Part shown: one piece after another, positions 1 to 12,465 of the stretch
Position numbering within the stretch: position 1 is the first letter of the stretch
Layout of the letters: every line of letters starts with the position of its first letter
From: Caprella mutica
Taxonomy: Eukaryota; Arthropoda; Malacostraca; Amphipoda; Caprellidae
Direction of reading: 5' to 3'
DNA: 64,000 bases
Assembly: GCA_947561585.1 (NCBI GenBank)
Contig: CANNZV010003227.1
Span: 1-64,000 of the forward strand
The notes under the pieces: generated by a model
The model's database searches: none
What the model was told of the DNA's origin: nothing
The model's input: only the letters and a program-made list of their open reading frames with translations
Translations under genes and position numbers: made by a program

Positions 1-291
1 AATTTGTAAATTGTGAAAATAATTTCGGGTACATTTTTCCCTGACTGTACATAAGTAAATGTATATGCATCTACAGAAGCAGGTGTTGTGGCTTCAATTT
101 ATACCTGTAATTAATAGGATATGCAAGTCAAAGTACAAGAATAGAATTACGGTACACTCATAAATAACTAAATATGAAACCTTTATTAGACACGGGGAAT
201 ATTTTGAATATTGTCAATTGCATACATTAGGATTTATGTACATGCATGCATTGTAGAGTTGTTATTTGAACTACTGTGATAAAACACTACT

Positions 292-1308
292 GATGTTGGT
301 ACAGTGTTGGGATAATGTTGGTACAGTGTTGGGATAATGTTGGTACAGTGTTGGGATAATATTAGTACAGAATTGGGATAATGTTGGTACAGTATTGGGA
401 TAATGTTGGTACAGTATTGGGATAATGTTAGTACAAAATTGGGATAATGTTGGTACAATATTGGGATAATGTTGGTACAGTATTGGGATAATGTTGGTAT
501 AGTGTTGGGATAGTGTTGGTACAGTGTTGGGATAATGTTGGTAGAGTATTGGGATAATGTTGGTAGAGTATTGGGATAATATTGGTACAGTATTGGGATA
601 ATGTTAGTACAGAATTGGGATGATGTTGGTACAGTATTGGGACAATGTTGGTATAGTATTGGGATAATGTTGGTATAGTATTAGGATAATGTTGGTACAG
701 TGTTGGGATAATGTTGGTAGAGTATTGGGACATTGTTGGTACAGTATTGGGACAATGTTGGTACAGTATTGGGATAATGTTGGTACAGTATTGGGATAAT
801 GTTGGTACAGTATTGGGACAATGTTGGTAGAGTATTGGGATAATGTTGGTATAGTATTGGGATTATGTTGGTACAGTGTTGGGATAATGTTGGTAGAGTA
901 TTGGGACAATGTTGGTACAGTATTGGGATAATGTTGGTAGAGTATTGGGACAATGTTAGTAGAGTATTGGGATAATGTTTGTACAGTATTGGGATAATGT
1001 TGGTACAGTATTGGGACAATGTTGGTACAGTATTGGGATAATGTTGGTACAGTATTGGGATAATGTTGGTACAGTATTGGGATAATGTTGGTACAGTATT
1101 GGGATAATGTTGGAACAGTATTGGGATAATGTTGGTACATTATTGGGATAATGTTGGTACAGTATTGGGATAATGTTGGTACAATGTTGGACGTTGGTAC
1201 AGTATTGGGATAATGTTGGTACAATGTTGGTAGAGTATTGAGACAATGTTGGTACAGTATTGAGATAATGTTGGTACAATGTTGGTAGAGTATTGCGCTA
1301 ATGTTGGG
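292..1308. repeat. 22-bp minisatellite, about 46 copies
   Basis: Unit gttggtacagtattgggata plus at (22 bp), with recurrent variants (cagtgtt, tagagtatt, gacaatgtt). All three minus-strand frames are open across much of it, giving overlapping Tyr-Gln-His-Tyr-Pro-Asn-type peptides. 22 is not a multiple of 3, so the peptide has a 22-residue period in every frame. It would lie in intron 1 of the second LIM gene. Confidence 0.95.
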
Positions 1309-3640
1309 TCGTAACAACACTCACCTTTCTTTGCGCTACAGATGTGAAACCGGAAGACGTAAATATATGTAGCTAATTATTTAATGTATGGAAAGAGACA
1401 TTAATAAAATAGAGCTGAGATAAATGGAGTACGCTACACCTTCCAATGAGAATAAAATAGATAGAGTACTTTAAAATGAATGACTGACGGTGTTAAATTT
1501 AACTGTTTTAATATTTATTTTATGGGTTATTTTATGTTTCAATAATAATAGAGATTTTCCTGAGATTTAAAGTTGGAATAAGTACATCTTTTAAGATTAA
1601 CCACATTAAATAATTCGCATTGGTTAATGAGTAAGGCTGTGACAATATGCTTTTAAAATCGTAGATCTGAAGAATATCATAGACGAAATGAAATGGTATC
1701 GGAAACTATATATTCCGCTGGTGTAGAACCATTCAATACTCTTTAATTCTCTCCGTCTATAATATTTTCAGGATCTATGATTTTACAAGCATATTGTCAC
1801 AACCCTATTTATGAGTATTTGAAAAATGGTTCACAAAGTGTAGTATTGAAATTATTTACTCTATATCATTAATATTAATAAAATATTTCATAGCAAGGAC
1901 TATTAATCTGGAGTACTTGAACTCTTTGAAAGCATAGGTAACTAAGTTGCTCCTGACTAGCAAATGTATACCAACATATAACAAGTGTTCAATGGAATAA
2001 ATTTATTCCCAATTGTTGTTTATGATTCTATTTTAAAAGAAGTTCAATGGAAAAATTATTCACGTATACAAATAAACAGTTGTAAAAGGAACACTTGTTT
2101 CAAAATGAGAGAGTTTGCTCCAGCCATGCTAATGATGTTTGCTAGCGTTTGCTTCACTAAAGTATTGAGAAATGATATTTTCTAATATAGATATCATAAA
2201 ATTAAAATATCTTAATGTATATGAAGTAAGATAAAAATTATGCTGAGGAATAGTTATATTTTGTTTTAAATATCAAACGTGTACTATTTCATTGTAAATT
2301 CTTTACTATTTGATATAGAACATCATTAATCATTTGAAAAAAATTAACTTTGTTATATATAAATTCAAATTTCCTAACCCTAAATTCATTGCATTTTGTA
2401 TTACAGTTATCTATAATTTCTATCAACAAATAAATGTACACTGAAAAGTCGTTATTGGTAAACTAACCAACACCTCAGTAATTAGGTACCGACTGCAAGT
2501 TCATCTCTACAATAACGTAATCACGTAGAATCTAGGTTGGGAAAGTGTTATCTGTAGTTTTTTTCTTTTTCAGCAGCTTCTGTGGAGACAGTTCCAGCAG
2601 GTCTCTGATCCACACTGGTTGCAGGAAACAATAAACTGAAGCCTAATAGCAGAGTAGTGAAAATTTACAGCCCAAATTACTGGTTAGGTGACACCGATAG
2701 TGACACTTTACACTCTCTGCATGCTACCTACCTACCTACCTATGCGCGAGGTGTTCTCCTGCAACGGGTATTAAATTTTAAAAATCTAGGATCTTTTAGC
2801 CGTCAATTTAGGTAAATTTTAAATTTGTAAATTTAGAAAAAGCTATTTTTGTAGAATTTTTCTTAATGAGAAATCTACGATATTGATATTTTAAACTAGA
2901 TCAAGGAACATGGTCAACATGGTATGATACAAACATAGGAAACTATTCGTTGTCTGTTTGATCATGTATAGGTACAGAGACATATAAACCTTGAAATTAA
3001 AACAAACTAATATTTCTATTTTTACCATACTTATAGGTTTAAAAACTTATAAATATGTTTCAACCTATCACACTACTAACTACGAATAAATAGAGAACAC
3101 AGTTATATATATACCACCTTTCCTCGTGATGTAGCTATAGTGTGATCTTAAAATTATTTAAAATATTGATTAGGTACATATTGATTTGATTCTTGAATCT
3201 AATTTCTATTACTGCTAAAATTAGTCTAGCGTTACATCGATTATTTTAAACCTTCTGGATGATAATGCTGACCACATCTCTGTAATGGAATTGTATACTC
3301 TATTCCCAGTTTGCCAAAGATGGCAATAAAAAGAGAAATTCTGGCGAATGTTCAGTCGGTCTGAAGACATGTAGTAATTAGGAGATGAAATAAAAGCAAC
3401 TTCTGAGACTGTCAACTGCTCGTCTTGTGGGAAAGTTGTGCTTTGGAAGGAAATAAAAAATAGCATCTTGAACATTTTATGAGAAACAGAAGCTGCAAGA
3501 AATTGCAACATCTCAATTTGCTAAGACTCGAGAAAAGTTTCGTTTGAATAAATTAATGAGGTTTTAAGACAAATTACTAGTTCAAGTTCATGATATTTAT
3601 ATTTTTAATTGTGAATTAGGGTCCTAAAAATGACATTAGT
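1309..3640. other. AT-rich DNA with no recognisable gene
   Basis: Between two tandem arrays. I see short open frames only (66 and 96 codons) without domain resemblance, and a tetranucleotide acctacct run near 2728-2741. Inferred to be intronic for the second LIM gene. Confidence 0.5.
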
Positions 3641-4520
3641 TATATTTAATATGATATACGGAAAGTAATTCATATGGCAGTCCAATATACGGTAGCTAGA
3701 TTTAACATGATATACGGAAAGTAATTCATATGGTAGTCCAATATACGGTAGCTATATTTAACATGATATACGGAAAGTAATTCATATGGCAGTCCAATAT
3801 ACGGTAGCTATATTTAACATGATATACGGAAAGTAATTCATACGGCAGTCCAATATACGGTAGCTATATTTAACATGATATACGGAAAGTAATTCATATG
3901 GCAGTCCAATATACGGTAGCTATATTTAACATGATATACGGAAAGTAATTCATACGGTAGTCCAATATACGGTAGCTATATTTAACATGATATACGGAAA
4001 GTAATTCATATGGCAGTCCAATATACGGTAGCTATATTTAATATGATATACGGAAAATAATTCATATGGCAGTCCAATATACGGTAGCTAGATTTAACAT
4101 GATATACGGAAAGTAATTCATATGGCAGTCCAATATACGGTAGCTAGATTTAACATGATATACGGAAAATAATTCATACGGCAGTCCAATATACGGTAGC
4201 TATATTTAACATGATATACGGAAAGTAATTCATATGGCAGTCCAATATACGGTAGCTATATTTAACATGATATACGGAAAGTAATTCATATGGCAGTCCA
4301 ATATACGGTAGCTAGATTTAACATGATATACGGAAAATAATTCATACGGCAGTCCAATATACGGTAGCTATATTTAACATGATATACGGAAAATAATTCA
4401 TACGGCAGTCCAATATACGGTAGCTAGATTTAACATGATATACGGAAAATAATTCATATGGCAGTCCAATATACGGTAGCTAGATTTAACATGATATACG
4501 GAAAATAATTCATACGGTAG
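3641..4520. repeat. 56-bp tandem repeat, about 15-16 copies
   Basis: Each unit contains gatatacggaaagtaattca, then a catatggcagtcc / catacggcagtcc alternative, then aatatacggtagct. Copies differ at a few recurrent positions (tagattt/tatattt, gaaagt/gaaaat, tatgg/tacgg), so variants have spread between units. Confidence 0.95.
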
Positions 4521-5164
4521 TTGCATTGCTCGGAGTTACCAAACCGGAGACCTTACGTACGTCTCGACGACAGTAGCGTTACGGCACTAACCTTAATTAG
4601 TCATACGGTATGAAATATTGGCGACTCGAATTATAAAGGGGTAATCAGCGACGTTGCTGTCACAACACGACAAAGGAAAAGTGTCAACCGTATCGGTGGC
4701 AAGGTAGGATGGCGGGGAAACGGCATATCTCAGGTGATAAGGAAACGGTCATCGCAAGCCAAAAATAGGATAATTGCCGAACCGAATTTTCGACTGAAGA
4801 TGAGAGAAAGTCGATATCATTGAAAATTAACTTTTCCACTAAAAATAAGGCGGATAAACTGTTTAAAATAGAAAATTGTAAATATTTTTCGCACTGTATG
4901 GTAACTTTTATCATAAATTAATGAATATTAGATATTTGAGAAATATTAAATTACGTTGGCATAAAATTTATTTGCAAATTATTAAAACGGTCCTGCATAT
5001 ATATACTGATATATATTTCAGTAGTTGCTTGGTTCTTTTTCTTGGAGTGCATGGTAGTACGCATAGAAAATGTGATGATTGATGGGTGAGCGAGAGAGCG
5101 TTTCGAAACGCACCACAATTAAAAACAAGGAATGTTTGTACTAAAACAAAGTGCTAACCAACAC

Positions 5165-5400
5165 CTAAAATGATAACCAGGGATATTGGAAAAACATGTC
5201 TCTTGACAGCCAAAAATACGAATTATGTTTCCGAAATGATATCCATAGATAGGAAAATGTTAAAAATCAAGTCTTTAAAATGATAACCAGAACAACGTAG
5301 CTGAAAAAATAGAGAAGAAATGATAACAGGGTCACAAAATTAGAAAATTTAGTCTTTAAAATGATAATCATGCCTACGAAACCAGAAAAATTAGTGTCCT
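5165..5400. repeat. Degenerate short-period repeat
   Basis: The phrase aaaatgataaccag or close variants recurs at about 5168, 5279, 5318 and 5360, together with agtctttaaaatgataa. It looks like an old, decayed tandem array. Confidence 0.5.
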
Positions 5401-5628
5401 AAAGGTAGCAACTGCGTCTGATGAGATCAAATTTGTTTAACAGTTCGATAATATTACTGTGGTATTCATTGCATAATAATATATAGCCACTGCGAGGTGA
5501 GAATATACAATCCTATGTCATTATAGTCAGCAATTGGATCGTGTGAACGCAGTCTAAACATGCATGCAATTATATTAACATTGACAGAGAGCAAATGGTA
5601 TAACTGATGACCTGGTTAGCGGTGTGAA

Positions 5629-6176
5629 GGGGTAACTACGCCATTTAGTAACTTAAGATAAATCTTGAGGTAACGATTCAAGGGTAACTACTGTATTAGG
5701 TAACGTGAGATAAATCTAAAGGTAACGATACAAGGGTAACTATTCTATTTGGTAACGTGAGATAAATCTAAAGGTAACGATACAAGGGTAACTATTCTAT
5801 TTGGTAACGTGAGATAAATCTAAAGGTAACGATACAAGGGTAACTATTTTATTTGGTAACGTAAGATAAATCTAAAGGTAACGATATAAGGGTAACTATT
5901 CTATTTGGCATCGTAAGATAAATCTAAAGGTAACGATATAAGGGTAACTATTCTATTTGGTAACGTGAGATAAATCTAAAGGTAACGATATAAGGGTAAC
6001 TATTCTATTTGGCATCGTAAGATAAATCTAAAGGTAATGAAACAAGGGTAAATATACTATTAGGTAACGTGAGATAAATCTAAAGGTAACGATACAAGGG
6101 TAACTATACTATTAGGTAACGGGAGATAAATCTAAAGGTAACGATACAAGGGTAACTATGCTATTTGGTAACGTAA
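5629..6176. repeat. 52-bp tandem repeat, about 10 copies
   Basis: Unit contains ggtaactattctatttggta, then acgtgagataaatctaaagg, then taacgatacaag. Each unit carries three ggtaac/ggtaa motifs, suggesting it grew from a shorter ggtaac-based repeat. Edge copies are more diverged than central ones. Confidence 0.93.
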
Positions 6177-6529
6177 AATAATTTATTCATTACAAAATAT
6201 TACCAACGATGCCTACTAATAAAAATTACCCAATATTCAAGAACAAGAATATGCGAGAATAATGGGTTAATTTACCAATAATTTTAAAATGGGCAGTCAA
6301 GCTGAAATATTGCAATCAATATTATATAATTTATCATGTCTTTCTTCATGGACAAAACACTTCTTATAGGTTTTGCTAAGGTATTATTTGAAGAGTGTGG
6401 TTTGCTATCCACGGGGGGTTTGTGACGGTCCCCCGCTGCGAAGGGCCTGGATCGATTTGCCAAAGTTATTTACTTTTGATGGGGGAAATGATTGAGTCTT
6501 CACACTGTAACTAATAGAATGAATGAAGT
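6177..6529. other. Unassigned spacer between arrays
   Basis: AT-rich, with a short G/C-rich patch near 6410-6450 (ggggggtttgtgacggtccc) that can form a local hairpin. No gene or known element recognised. Confidence 0.4.
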
Positions 6530-7012
6530 ACTATCAGAGGTAAGTACTATCAGTCAGGTAAGTACTATCAGAGGTAAGTACTATCAGTCAGGTAAGTACT
6601 ATCAGTCAGGTAAGTACTATCAGTCAGGTAAGTACTATCAGTCAGATAAGTTCTATCAGTCAGGTAAGTACTATCAGTCAGATAAGTACTATCAGTCAAA
6701 TAAGTACTATCAGTTAGGTAAGTACTATCAGTCAAGTAAGTACTATCAGAGGTAAGTACTATCATTCAGATAAGTACTATCAGTCAGGTAATACTATCAG
6801 TCACATAAGTACTATCAGTCACATAAGTCTAATCAGAGAGATAAGTACTATCAGAGGTGAGTACTATCAGACACATAAGTACTATCATTCAAATAAATTT
6901 AATCAGAGAGATAAGTACTATCAGACAGATAAGTACTATCAGTCAGGTAATACTATCAGTCACATGAGTACTATCATTCAAATAAATTTAATCAGACAGA
7001 TAAGTAGGTATT
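6530..7012. repeat. 18-bp minisatellite built on gtaagtactatcagtcag
   Basis: About 25 units of 18 bp, tighter on the left and degenerate (cacataagt, caaataaattt) on the right. Because 18 is divisible by 3, both strands give repetitive open frames (Lys-Tyr-Tyr-Gln-Ser; Asp-Ser-Thr-Tyr-Leu), which are not genes. Many units contain caggtaagta on the plus strand. Confidence 0.93.
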
Positions 7013-7036
7013 ATCAAAAATGTATATAGTAGGGTA

Positions 7037-7288
7037 GGGTTAGTTACGAATTATCAGTCAGTTTCACATCTTCGGTCACATAGGAAAAACCGATATGGGA
7101 TATATTAATTCGTTTTCATTTTAATTGGTATCTATGATACCTGCAGCAATCATAGATTTTTCTAATATGTATCCATGATACCTGTAGCTATCATGGATAC
7201 CAGTTGATATAAAATAATAGTTATTATTAAATCGTTTTTTCTAATATGACCGAAGATGTGAAACTGACCGATAATTCGTAACTTACTC
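7037..7288. mobile_element. Palindromic MITE family 1, copy A (full length)
   Basis: Terminal inverted repeats gggttagttacgaattatc and gataattcgtaacttactc, with inner arms ttcggtcaca / atgaccgaag. The centre carries the gatacctgcag palindrome, here duplicated and mutated. No coding capacity. Other copies are flanked by TA on both sides, suggesting a Tc1/mariner-type target. Confidence 0.75.
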
Positions 7289-7322
7289 AACACCGGGAAT
7301 AAATCTTAAATTCCCGTCAGAA

Positions 7323-7510
7323 AGTTATGGTGGGGCCATAGGAGAATAAGTCCCCTCTTAATCTTCGACGAGCCCACCATAATTCTGATAAGATTTTATC
7401 CTTCTGGTTTTAATGGATAAATTTGTTTTATTAAATTTTTTAAACAATGTCCATCAGTTACGGTAGAAAAATATGATGTCCCCTCTTAATCTTCGAAAAT
7501 CCCCCATAAC
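7323..7510. repeat. GGCC hairpin family (family 2), one full copy and one partial copy
   Basis: First copy, 7323-7385: ttatggtggggccatag, a short loop containing cccctcttaatcttc, then gcccaccataa, able to fold into a hairpin. A second, decayed copy lies at about 7457-7510 (cccctcttaatcttcgaa, ccccataac). Other copies are at 9279, 13624, 13969, 17719 and 22360. Confidence 0.65.
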
Positions 7511-7849
7511 CTGACTACAAATAAATTGTCTACTGCCATAAATTCAACTCATATGTGTAAAAATAAAAACAAATAATTGGTAATAAATAAAAATAATAAA
7601 GTGAATAAATGTAGGAAAATATTTTGTACCATGAATAAATGCTTTAATGAATTGTTGTTTATGATAAGCTGTCATAGCAATTATCATTTAATTACCAGGC
7701 AGAGTCCAAAGTATAGGGTATTTAAATATAAAATGCGGATGTGGTTTGATATCATTTACACTGGATTTCACAAACCGATTGTTATTTTAGTTGAAATACT
7801 TAGATATTTTTTAAAATATAATATGTTTATTGTACATAATATGTTTATT

Positions 7850-8060
7850 GTACATTTGGTATTAAGTCAAATTAGATCTTATTTAAAAGATCATTTTATT
7901 TTATTTAAATCGTTTTATTTTATTTTAAATATCATTTAATTTTATTTAAATCGTTTTATCTTATTTTAAACATTATATTTTATTTCAAAATTATTTTATT
8001 TTATATTTCAAAATCAATATTTTTTATTTAAAATAATTACATTTTAATTTAATAAATATT
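7850..8060. repeat. ATTTTATTT-type low-complexity stretch
   Basis: Loose repetition of tttatttaaatcgttttat and simplified derivatives. The 120-codon plus-strand open frame ending here (7577-7939) is AT-driven, has no family resemblance, and is not annotated as a gene. Confidence 0.6.
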
Positions 8061-8261
8061 TCACTTATTTCATTTCATATAAATTGCCTTAAATACTCAA
8101 ATATCTTGATAAGGCTTATCTCTCATTGCTATGCCTATCTTCTGAATACTGATGAAGCATTTTAAACCATCAATTAAAACCTGTGCTTATCAAATAGTAC
8201 TAATAATTATAACCTGCCGATCTGATACTAATATTGAATACCAAACAAATTATAAATAAAC

Positions 8262-8714
8262 TATCAATATTTGTAACTAGTGTACTTGCCCGTTAAGAAT
8301 AACGTGTTCTCAATAGTATCAATATTTGTAACTAGTGTACTTGCCCGTTAAGAATAACGTGTTCTCAATAGTATCAATATTTGTAACTAGTGTACTTGCC
8401 CGTTAAGAATAACGTGTTCTCAATAGTATCAATATTTGTAACTAGTGTACTTGCCCGTTAAGAATAACGTGTTCTCAATAGTATCAATATTTGTAACTAG
8501 TGTACTTGCCCGTTAAGAATAACGTGTTCTCAATAGTATCAATATTTGTAACTAGTGTACTTGCCCGTTAAGAATAACGTGTTCTCAATAGTATCAATAT
8601 TTGTAACTAGTGTACTTGCCCGTTAAGAATAACGTGTTCTCAATAGTATCAATATTTGTAACTAGTGTACTTGCCCGTTAAGAATAACGTGTTCTCAATA
8701 GTATCAATATTTGT
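8262..8714. repeat. 55-bp tandem repeat, 8 copies, apparently identical
   Basis: The unit runs from tatcaatatttgtaactagt through gtacttgcccgttaagaata to acgtgttctcaatag. By eye the eight copies show no substitutions, unlike every other array in the window. This points to very recent expansion or strong homogenisation. gttaagaataac contains a small inverted repeat (gttattcttaac on the other strand). Confidence 0.95.
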
Positions 8715-9278
8715 GTAATTTAACTATCCACACTTCTGGTCCGTCAAATTTATATAGTAAAAATTCTGTCACTGTATTAACACTATAAAAAATAACAATG
8801 AAATGCGACCCATAATAGCCCTTATTATAGCAAATTACAACAGTGCGAAAAATGCCACATGTGATTAAAGTTATTAAACCCTGATTATTTAAGTCAGGGG
8901 ATGAAAATTAAGTCTAATTATTTGGATAAAGTATTTAATTGATGCTAATTAAATACTAACTTCAATATTTAATAACTCTATTAAAAATATTTATTTTGAC
9001 GATTTTTTCTAAATATTCGAGGCTTTTAAAATAATAGAAAAAAGTGTAAGTGAAGTAAAATAAAAGCTTGTTGAAAATTCATTGAATTTGTTTAAAAAAA
9101 TATTTTCTTATTTATAATAGAAAAATAATGAAGATTTTTTAAACTATTTTTTCTAAATAATATAAGTTTTTGAAATAATAAATAATATAATAAATAAATA
9201 ATAATAATAAAAGCTTGCCGTCATATACTGCAGAAACTTTTTGAACAAATCAAGGTTTAGAGTTAATTTTTTAGGAGG

Positions 9279-9385
9279 TTATGGTGGCGCCATAGATGAT
9301 TAAGTATGGGTCATACATAATACTCTACAGCCCACCATATCTAGCGTGTTAAGCCGCTAGCGTGTTAAACTGCTAGCGTGTTCTC
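9279..9385. repeat. GGCC hairpin family copy followed by a short gctagcgtgtt repeat
   Basis: ttatggtggcgccatag at 9284 pairs with cagcccaccata at about 9332-9343. It is followed by three copies of ctagcgtgtt (about 9350-9383). Confidence 0.6.
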
Positions 9386-9423
9386 GAAGGACACTACACG
9401 CTATTTGTTTTATCCTACAATAT

Positions 9424-9536
9424 AGAGTAAGTTACGAATTATCGGTCGGTTCCACATCTTCGGTCATATAAGAAAAAAACAGTAAAATAATAAATCACTT
9501 TTTATTTTTATTGGTATCCATGATACCAGCAGGTAT
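9424..9536. mobile_element. Palindromic MITE family 1, copy B (right half missing)
   Basis: Left terminal repeat agtaagttacgaattatcgg, inner arm cttcggtcatat, and the centre ggtatccatgatacc are present. The sequence then breaks at the centre into simple AT-rich DNA. It lies about 100 bp left of the large inverted repeat. Confidence 0.6.
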
Positions 9537-9636
9537 TTTTTTTATTATAATTTATTATCTATTACTTATCTTTCTATTACAATAAAAAATATAATTTAAA
9601 GTAATAAGAAAATAATTTCATATTGCTAGGTAATTT

Positions 9637-12465
9637 ATTTTTCATAATTTCAATATTTTCTAATACTTATTTATACCTATAGTATATAATTGTTTATATT
9701 ATAATTAAATACGTTTATACGTGAGCACTTTTCACGTATATGCATCTTCTAGCACGCACTATTGCACGTACACACGCACAGTCACAGAAAACAAAAAAAT
9801 AACTTGGTTGGTACCTATGAAAGACACAGTTATATTGAGATCTATGAAACAGTTAAAGGTTTACAACTCCTAGTTACTCATGCTAAAACATTCCGCAGTT
9901 TAGGTATATAGCAGCTTTACACAAACAAACCGTTATCGAACGAAACAAAACGTGTTTGTCACACATACTAATTCATAGTTTGAATAATAATCAGTTGATA
10001 ATTATTAACCAATTCTGTTGAATACATTACTGCTAAAGTGTATATATATGCTTTACATAGAAAATAGTTAACTATATTTTAATTGTGTTTGTGTTTCGTA
10101 CGTACGTTACGCCTTTCAGAAAAAGAGGAAAAGTTTTTGACTCGGTATAGGGGTTATAAAAACTATAGAAAATGATGTAAAGGCTATTATGTTAATAAAT
10201 TGAATGGAAATTCAACCTTATGCAAAATAAAAAATAAACTTCATTAAAAAATCAATATTTCTGTACAATTGAAAATATTAAAAAAATATATTAAAAAATA
10301 AACATGATTTTACTAATATATCACACATTGTATTAAATCGCCTATAAAACATAATGCATATACATTAAAGTATATTAAATCAATATATCATATAACTCAC
10401 TATACCGTTAAATGATATATCACTTCCTTTATAAATGATTATCATTTATCACTTTGTTACCTGTATCACTCGGCAGTTTCAATTATAATAATTATTAGCT
10501 ATAGTTCACTAAAACTGATTGGTAAACTATTAAATTTATGATGGTGTATTAGAGAAAAATATTGATTTTTTTGAAAAACTAAAAATCAGAATAACTTTTT
10601 TCAAAATTATTCTGAAAGTAAATACAGAATATTTTTTAGAAAGAAAACTTATATTTTTTGGGATTTATTAAAAGAATTGTGAAACAATGAATATATAGAA
10701 TATTTTTTTTTTTCAACAACGAAAAAAAATTCACAATAATTAAAAAAAAATTCGAACTAATTAAAAAAAAAAAAAAAATTTAAATAAAAAATCGAAATAA
10801 TTTTAATAAAAAGTTTGAAATTATTTTTGAATAAAAAATTCAAACAATTAAATAAATAATATTAGAGTAATTCATAGGAGTTCCATATAACAATTGTCAT
10901 TGAAGTGAACTATAAAGTATTTCCCCTTATAATTACACGTGCTACTTATTATTTATAGTCTCTTGGGTAATGTTCGATGACAGGTTCATAGTCATGATTT
11001 ATAGTGAGAAATATAGGATAAGTTGCCAGTTATAGGACAGTTCACTCTTACGATCATATATAAAAATATTATTTATTTTGTTTGAAAATTTGAATATTTT
11101 TTAAATCGAAAAATGATTTTTAATAAATAAAATAAAAAATTATACCCAATTAAAATATCAATTTTTTTTATTATTTAAATATGTTCGAAAATGTGGAATT
11201 GTCCGATAACTCGGAAATTTGCCCTATTTGTTTTATAAGTGACAAAATTTCATAAAGAGAAATAAATAATAACAATTATTATAAATAAATAAAATTAAAA
11301 ATAACCAAAATTTATATATAATAACAATTATAACTAATAACAATTATTATTATGAATAACTAAATATTCTAATACCTACGTCTTTTTCTACTCGGACACT
11401 TGAGATTCTACGTCGCCTATGTTGCAAAGTACATAGAGACGCATCACGAACGTCGTAGAGAGACCATATAATCTGACTGAAATTACATAGGACAGCTATG
11501 TAATTCTTCACAGCAAGAGGATACACATAGAAGTGATAGGATGAATGGAGAAGAACACGTTTAATACATGCATATATTTTTTTACATAAAGATATTATTA
11601 TGCATTATTCATATTTTGTGTTATTAATAAAACTAATTGAATTATTTTCTATTCTACGATATATTAATTTTTTTTATTCATATTAGTTATCTATTTAATT
11701 TTATGAAACAAATATAACAAAATGTGTTAACTTGAAAATTTAGTGACAATTCAGTTCAAAATTTCACAATTTTTTTTTTATAATTTTTTTTATTTTGGCG
11801 GTCAAAAAATGGCCCACAAAAAATTAGGGATCGGGATGATTAGAATTGCATGCTAATATTTATATCTAATATCATTTCGGCTAAATATTCAATATTGATT
11901 AAATCAATAAAATTAATCGTTCTTGTAGTATCTAGATCCTAGGAACTACAATTAAGAAAATGGTTAAAATTTTGAAACATGTTTGATTCAATGAATTCAA
12001 TCGGTTGTATATACAATTTTAAAAATACTTAATTAAAATGTAATAGACTAATATTATTGCTACAGAAATTAAGGTTTGGATCAATAAAACTGGTTAATAA
12101 TTATCAACTGATTATTATTCAAACTTTGAATTAGTATGTGTGACAAACACGTTTTGTTTCGTTCGATAACGGTTTGTTTGTGTAAAGCTGCTATATACCT
12201 AAACTGCGGAATGTTTTAGCATGAGTAACTAGGAGTTGTAAACCTTAAACTGTTTCATAGATCTCAATATAACTGTGTCTTTCATAGGTACCAACCAAGT
12301 TAATTTTTTGTTTTCTGTGACTGTGCGTGTGTACGTGCAATAGTGCGTGCTAGAAGATGCATATACGTGAAAAGTGCTCACGTATAAACGTATTTAATTA
12401 TAATATAAACAATTATATACTATAGGTATAAATAAGTATTAGAAAATATTGAAATTATGAAAAAT
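9637..12465. mobile_element. Large inverted-repeat (foldback-like) element, 2.8 kb
   Basis: Arms 9637 to about 10012 and about 12090-12465 are reverse complements with only a handful of differences over about 375 bp. For example, acgtgagcacttttcacgta at about 9719 is mirrored at about 12365-12384, and aaccgttatcgaacg at about 9930 at about 12159. The roughly 2.1 kb spacer is very AT-rich with no significant open frame and holds MITE copy C. No clear target-site duplication is seen. It could be a non-autonomous DNA transposon with long terminal inverted repeats, or an inverted duplication. Confidence 0.75.
11014..11226. mobile_element. Palindromic MITE family 1, copy C (diverged)
   Basis: Ends taggataagttgccagttat and gataactcggaaatttgccc, with inner arms gatcatata and atgttcgaaaatgtgg. 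The central palindrome is lost. TA flanks both ends. Nested in the spacer of the large inverted repeat, so it inserted after that element formed or was carried by it. Confidence 0.6.

Noticed and set aside
604..1320. 238-codon minus-strand open frame (and four overlapping ones in 234-1279)
   Set aside because: It consists of the 22-bp minisatellite translated; all three frames read similar peptides, with no domain and no splice context.
6492..6765. Opposing open frames of 87 and 65 codons with Tyr-Tyr-Gln-Ser and Ser-Thr-Tyr-Leu repeats
   Set aside because: The 18-bp unit length is a multiple of three, so both strands are automatically periodic and stop-free.
8262..8714. Possible CRISPR-like array (identical regular repeats)
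   Set aside because: The whole 55-bp unit repeats without any unique spacers, there are no cas genes, and the DNA is animal with introns.
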